From CAIXSC01 sp046349915 (GTDB taxonomy: Bacteria > Planctomycetota > Planctomycetia > Pirellulales > Pirellulaceae): 64,000 bases of DNA. Shown piece by piece: positions 61,355 through 64,000 of this stretch (positions within the stretch are counted from its first letter, which is position 1; every line of letters starts with the position of its first letter). Position numbers and translations under genes: made by a program. The notes under the pieces were generated by a model. That model had not been told where the DNA came from. It made no database searches and was given only the letters and a program-made list of their open reading frames with translations. The stretch lies in assembly GCA_046349915.1 (NCBI GenBank), contig JAXMBL010000003.1:930001-994000 (forward strand). The letters are read 5' to 3'.

Positions 61355-64000
61355 ATGACCTTCAAATCTGCGCTCTCGAGAATTCGCACCCGCCGCCGGG
61401 GACTCTTTCTGGAACCACTCGAAAAACGTCTTGCCTTGGCAAGCGTGTTCGGCGTGGGCAACCAAGAAATCGTGGAAGGCGACAGCGGCACGCAGGAAAT
61501 GGTATTCACGGTCCAGCGCGAAAACGTCGAAAACGACTACTCGCAGACCGAATCCATTCGGTACATCGTGAACCATCGCGGCCGAACGCCAAATTCCGCT
61601 GAATGGCGCTATGAAGAGGAGACGCTGAACGACTTTGTGGGGCAGAGCGGCGTGCTCTCCTTCGAGCCAGAGCAGCGATCGCAAGAGATTCGCGTCGCCA
61701 TTCGTGGCGATTACGAGATGGAGGCAACCGAAACCTTCGCCGTGCGGCTCTCTCCCGACATTGAGTTCTTTCCCCCGGTCGCGGTGGACTACGCGCACGA
61801 TCCGTCCGAGCAATTCACGAGTGTCGCGTTTGCGCCAGCGATCCAGGTGGGCGAGTCAACACTGCTCGTTTCCGCTTACGACGAAAACCCATTAGATCCG
61901 CATGGCCTGGTGCGCGTCGTGACGAATCTCGGGAATCTCTCGCTCACGTCGCTCGGCGCGGTGCGTTCACCAGGCGACTCCCTGGTGAGCCAAGCCTTTG
62001 CCGCCGATATGGATGGCGATGGAGTCGGAGATGTCTTGGTGGCAAGCAATCAAGGGCTTGTGGTGTATCGAGGGTTGACAGGGCAAGCCAGTTCGTTTGA
62101 TGCGGGTACGCTGCTGGCGCCGCTCGGCGCCTACTCCGTCAACGACTTTGCCGTGGCGGATGCCAACAAGGATGGCTTGCCAGATCTGGCGCTTGCCGAC
62201 GCTGACGCCAAACTGGCGTACTTTCAGAATACGTCTTCCGCCAGCAACATCTCCTTTGCTACGCCCCAGATCGTTCCCCTGGCGACTCCGCCTTCCAAGA
62301 TCAAATTGGGCGACCTCAATGCCGACGGCATTCCGGAGATTGTTTCTCTGAATGCGCCCGTTTCCTTCGCCAGTCCAAGTTTGCTGACAGTGTTGACGGG
62401 CTATGACTCCGGTAACGGAACCACTTTCTACGGCGACGCTTTTGCCGTTTATTGGCGCGGCGCCGAGAACACGGCAAGAAATGTCCCTGTGACGTTTGGG
62501 ACGCTAGCCGTACAGCCCATCGCAGTCGATATCGAACTGACTGACTGGGATGACGACGGTCTGCTTGATCTTGGCTTCGCCATTCAAGACGACTACGGAT
62601 CAGGGTTAGTCCACCAAGTGTTTCGCAACGAGTATCTTGACGGTCAGTCTTTTCTCAGTTTTTGGGCAACGCTTGCCCAACACTATCGAGGTGGAGCGGC
62701 GATCGGTTACGATTTTGCAGTCGCGGACTTCAATTACGATCAACTGCCCGACGCCGTGCAGATGCTGAATCTGCAGTACCCAGAAATCTCGCTGTTGCAG
62801 AATCAGAGCAACCAGTCCTACTACATGCCGCCAGGTTTTTACACCGCCCAGCCAACCGATACGCTTGCTATCGGCGACTTGGATGGCGATGGGGCGGAGG
62901 ATGTGCTTGTGATTCAACCCGGTCGAGGTATCTCAGTCGCTCTCAATCACCTGAACGGAACGGGCATCAGCAGTCAAAGCGTGGCCATTGGCGCCATCCT
63001 GGACGACGACACGCCTGTCATTCGCTTGAGTCAGTCGCGGGACTCCGTCGTCGTCGGTAACCCCGAACTGGAGAGTATGACTATCACCGCCGAGATCGTC
63101 GGAGGGCGTTCGCATTCAAGCGACTTGACAATCCCGCTCGTGATTGATCCAGGCAGCACCGCGGAGTTGTTTGGCGTGGACTGGCCTGACTTTTCGCTCT
63201 CCGCCCACAGCATTCTGATTGCCGCGGGCTTTAGTTCCGGCGCCATCACATTCACGGCCCAACCGGACGACCCCGCCAATGTGGACCCGGATGAAATTGC
63301 CATTCTGCGAGCGCAGCCTGGCGCAGGTTACGTGCTGCAATCCAATGCGCCGCTCACCACCACCATTATTTCACCTGCCACGGTTACCTTAGCGATTGAT
63401 CGAAACCTCGTGCGTGAACCCAGTGGTCAATTCCGGTTGAATCTGTTTTCAAGCAAGCCGGTGCAGGAAGAAACCACGGTCCGGATCGCGTATCTTCCCG
63501 GAGAATCGACGGCCTCTCCCGGTGACCTTCAACTCGACAGCGACATCATCACCATTCCCGCGGGCAAGACCCACGGCAGCGTCCTCGTCAGCATTTTGAA
63601 CGACGACGCGTACGAAGGGACGGAGTACGTCACCTTTGCACCCGTGGAAGTGCTAAGCGGCGCCGTTGTTCTCTCGCCCGATAACGCCGCCACCGCGACT
63701 ATCTTGGATGATGACTCTCGGCCTTCCGCGGAACTGGCAAGACTGCTGTCCGATGGCAGCATTGCCGTCGGGAACGTGCGCCTTGCCGAAGCAGGTGGAT
63801 CCGCGGAGTTCGTGGCGCTGATTCCCAGCCCGCAAGCCAACGACCTTCGTGTGAGAGTCACGGCTTCCGGCGGAGTTTCTGCCTTGGAGTACACCGCCGC
63901 GGTTGGCGGCTCGACAGCCGCCGGTCCGCTGTATGAAGTGCTAATTCCAGCCGGTGAGACGCGGAGTGTGCCGCTGCGGATTACGTCGGTCGATGATACG
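61355..64000 (+). CDS. Partial giant extracellular protein with FG-GAP/VCBS and Calx-beta repeats
   Basis: An open frame from ATG 61355 to the window edge (882 codons, no stop; the protein continues outside). It starts MTFKSALSRIRTRRRGLFLEPLEKRLALA, the planctomycete LEP-type N-terminal signature of large extracellular proteins. Residues about 210-560 hold roughly six FG-GAP/VCBS-like Ca-binding repeats (ADMDGDGVGDVLV, VADANKDGLPDLAL, LGDLNADGIPEIVS, LTDWDDDGLLDLGF, VADFNYDQLPDAVQ, IGDLDGDGAEDVLV). Calx-beta domains occur at about 40-140 and 690-790 (ILNDDAYEGTEYVTFAP, TATILDDDS). It is probably a surface or secreted adhesion or matrix protein, folded with calcium. It diverges from the ECF sigma factor. 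Confidence 0.9.
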   Translation, partial: MTFKSALSRIRTRRRGLFLEPLEKRLALASVFGVGNQEIVEGDSGTQEMVFTVQRENVENDYSQTESIRYIVNHRGRTPNSAEWRYEEETLNDFVGQSGVLSFEPEQRSQEIRVAIRGDYEMEATETFAVRLSPDIEFFPPVAVDYAHDPSEQFTSVAFAPAIQVGESTLLVSAYDENPLDPHGLVRVVTNLGNLSLTSLGAVRSPGDSLVSQAFAADMDGDGVGDVLVASNQGLVVYRGLTGQASSFDAGTLLAPLGAYSVNDFAVADANKDGLPDLALADADAKLAYFQNTSSASNISFATPQIVPLATPPSKIKLGDLNADGIPEIVSLNAPVSFASPSLLTVLTGYDSGNGTTFYGDAFAVYWRGAENTARNVPVTFGTLAVQPIAVDIELTDWDDDGLLDLGFAIQDDYGSGLVHQVFRNEYLDGQSFLSFWATLAQHYRGGAAIGYDFAVADFNYDQLPDAVQMLNLQYPEISLLQNQSNQSYYMPPGFYTAQPTDTLAIGDLDGDGAEDVLVIQPGRGISVALNHLNGTGISSQSVAIGAILDDDTPVIRLSQSRDSVVVGNPELESMTITAEIVGGRSHSSDLTIPLVIDPGSTAELFGVDWPDFSLSAHSILIAAGFSSGAITFTAQPDDPANVDPDEIAILRAQPGAGYVLQSNAPLTTTIISPATVTLAIDRNLVREPSGQFRLNLFSSKPVQEETTVRIAYLPGESTASPGDLQLDSDIITIPAGKTHGSVLVSILNDDAYEGTEYVTFAPVEVLSGAVVLSPDNAATATILDDDSRPSAELARLLSDGSIAVGNVRLAEAGGSAEFVALIPSPQANDLRVRVTASGGVSALEYTAAVGGSTAAGPLYEVLIPAGETRSVPLRITSVDDT

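Overview
The window comes from a GC-rich planctomycete chromosome (Planctomycetota, probably Pirellulales-like; this is inferred from gene content, not from a marker gene). The diagnostic signs are six large secreted c-type cytochrome fusions of the planctomycete PSCyt1/PSCyt2/PSD1 class or the related DUF1587-1595 class, seven DUF1501 proteins and one DUF1552 protein with twin-arginine leaders, a planctomycete-type giant extracellular protein with an N-terminal LEP-type motif, an ECF sigma factor, and many GTG starts. I see no transposase, phage gene, CRISPR array or rRNA. One tRNA (Arg, TCT) is present.

Layout. 1-5.4 kb: minus-strand operon of a PSCyt/PSD1 protein, a DUF1501 protein and a protein cut by the window edge. 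5.5-15.6 kb: a tight minus-strand series of an HpcH-like aldolase, a DUF4416 protein, a WecA/MraY-type sugar-phosphate transferase, an O-antigen-ligase-like membrane protein, a DUF1573 protein, a tetraheme cytochrome fused to a degenerate 5'-nucleotidase-like domain, and an ABC exporter (ATPase, permease). It looks like a cell-surface polymer and export locus. 15.9-19.1 kb: plus-strand PP-loop (asparagine-synthase-like) protein, a radical SAM protein resembling the archaeosine enzyme RaSEA, and an FHA protein. 19.3-24.1 kb: moeA and a pabA/trpG amidotransferase, an unknown secreted protein, a secreted esterase with an extra C-terminal domain, and the tRNA.

24.5-36.7 kb: a minus-strand operon opened by a FadR-type GntR regulator with a 15-bp palindrome in front of it. 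It continues with a PSCyt/PSD1 protein carrying an NPCBM-like carbohydrate-binding module, a DUF1501 protein, a DUF1587-1595 cytochrome protein and a DUF1552 protein; an unknown secreted protein and a leucine-rich-repeat protein follow. 37.0-39.4 kb: ppsA alone on the plus strand. 39.4-56.8 kb: a long minus-strand array of three PSCyt/PSD1-DUF1501 pairs plus two unpaired DUF1501 genes, read away from a divergent AraC-type regulator (56.9-57.8 kb). 57.8-64 kb: a lactonase-like beta-propeller, a PQQ-like beta-propeller, an ECF sigma factor and, diverging from it, the first 882 codons of a large extracellular protein with FG-GAP/VCBS and Calx-beta repeats.

How the genes fit together. In each PSD1 or DUF1587-1595 unit, a Sec-exported diheme cytochrome fusion is followed by a Tat-exported alkaline-phosphatase-superfamily-like protein. 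Two sets have a regulator of a kind that usually senses small organic molecules, and several of the cytochrome fusions carry a concanavalin-like or NPCBM-like domain at different places. This supports, but does not prove, inducible periplasmic systems acting on complex carbohydrates or similar polymers. The intergenic regions are rich in repeats of at least six families (heptamer tandem repeats, 100-bp units with inverted ends, 36-bp palindromic units and three hairpin types).
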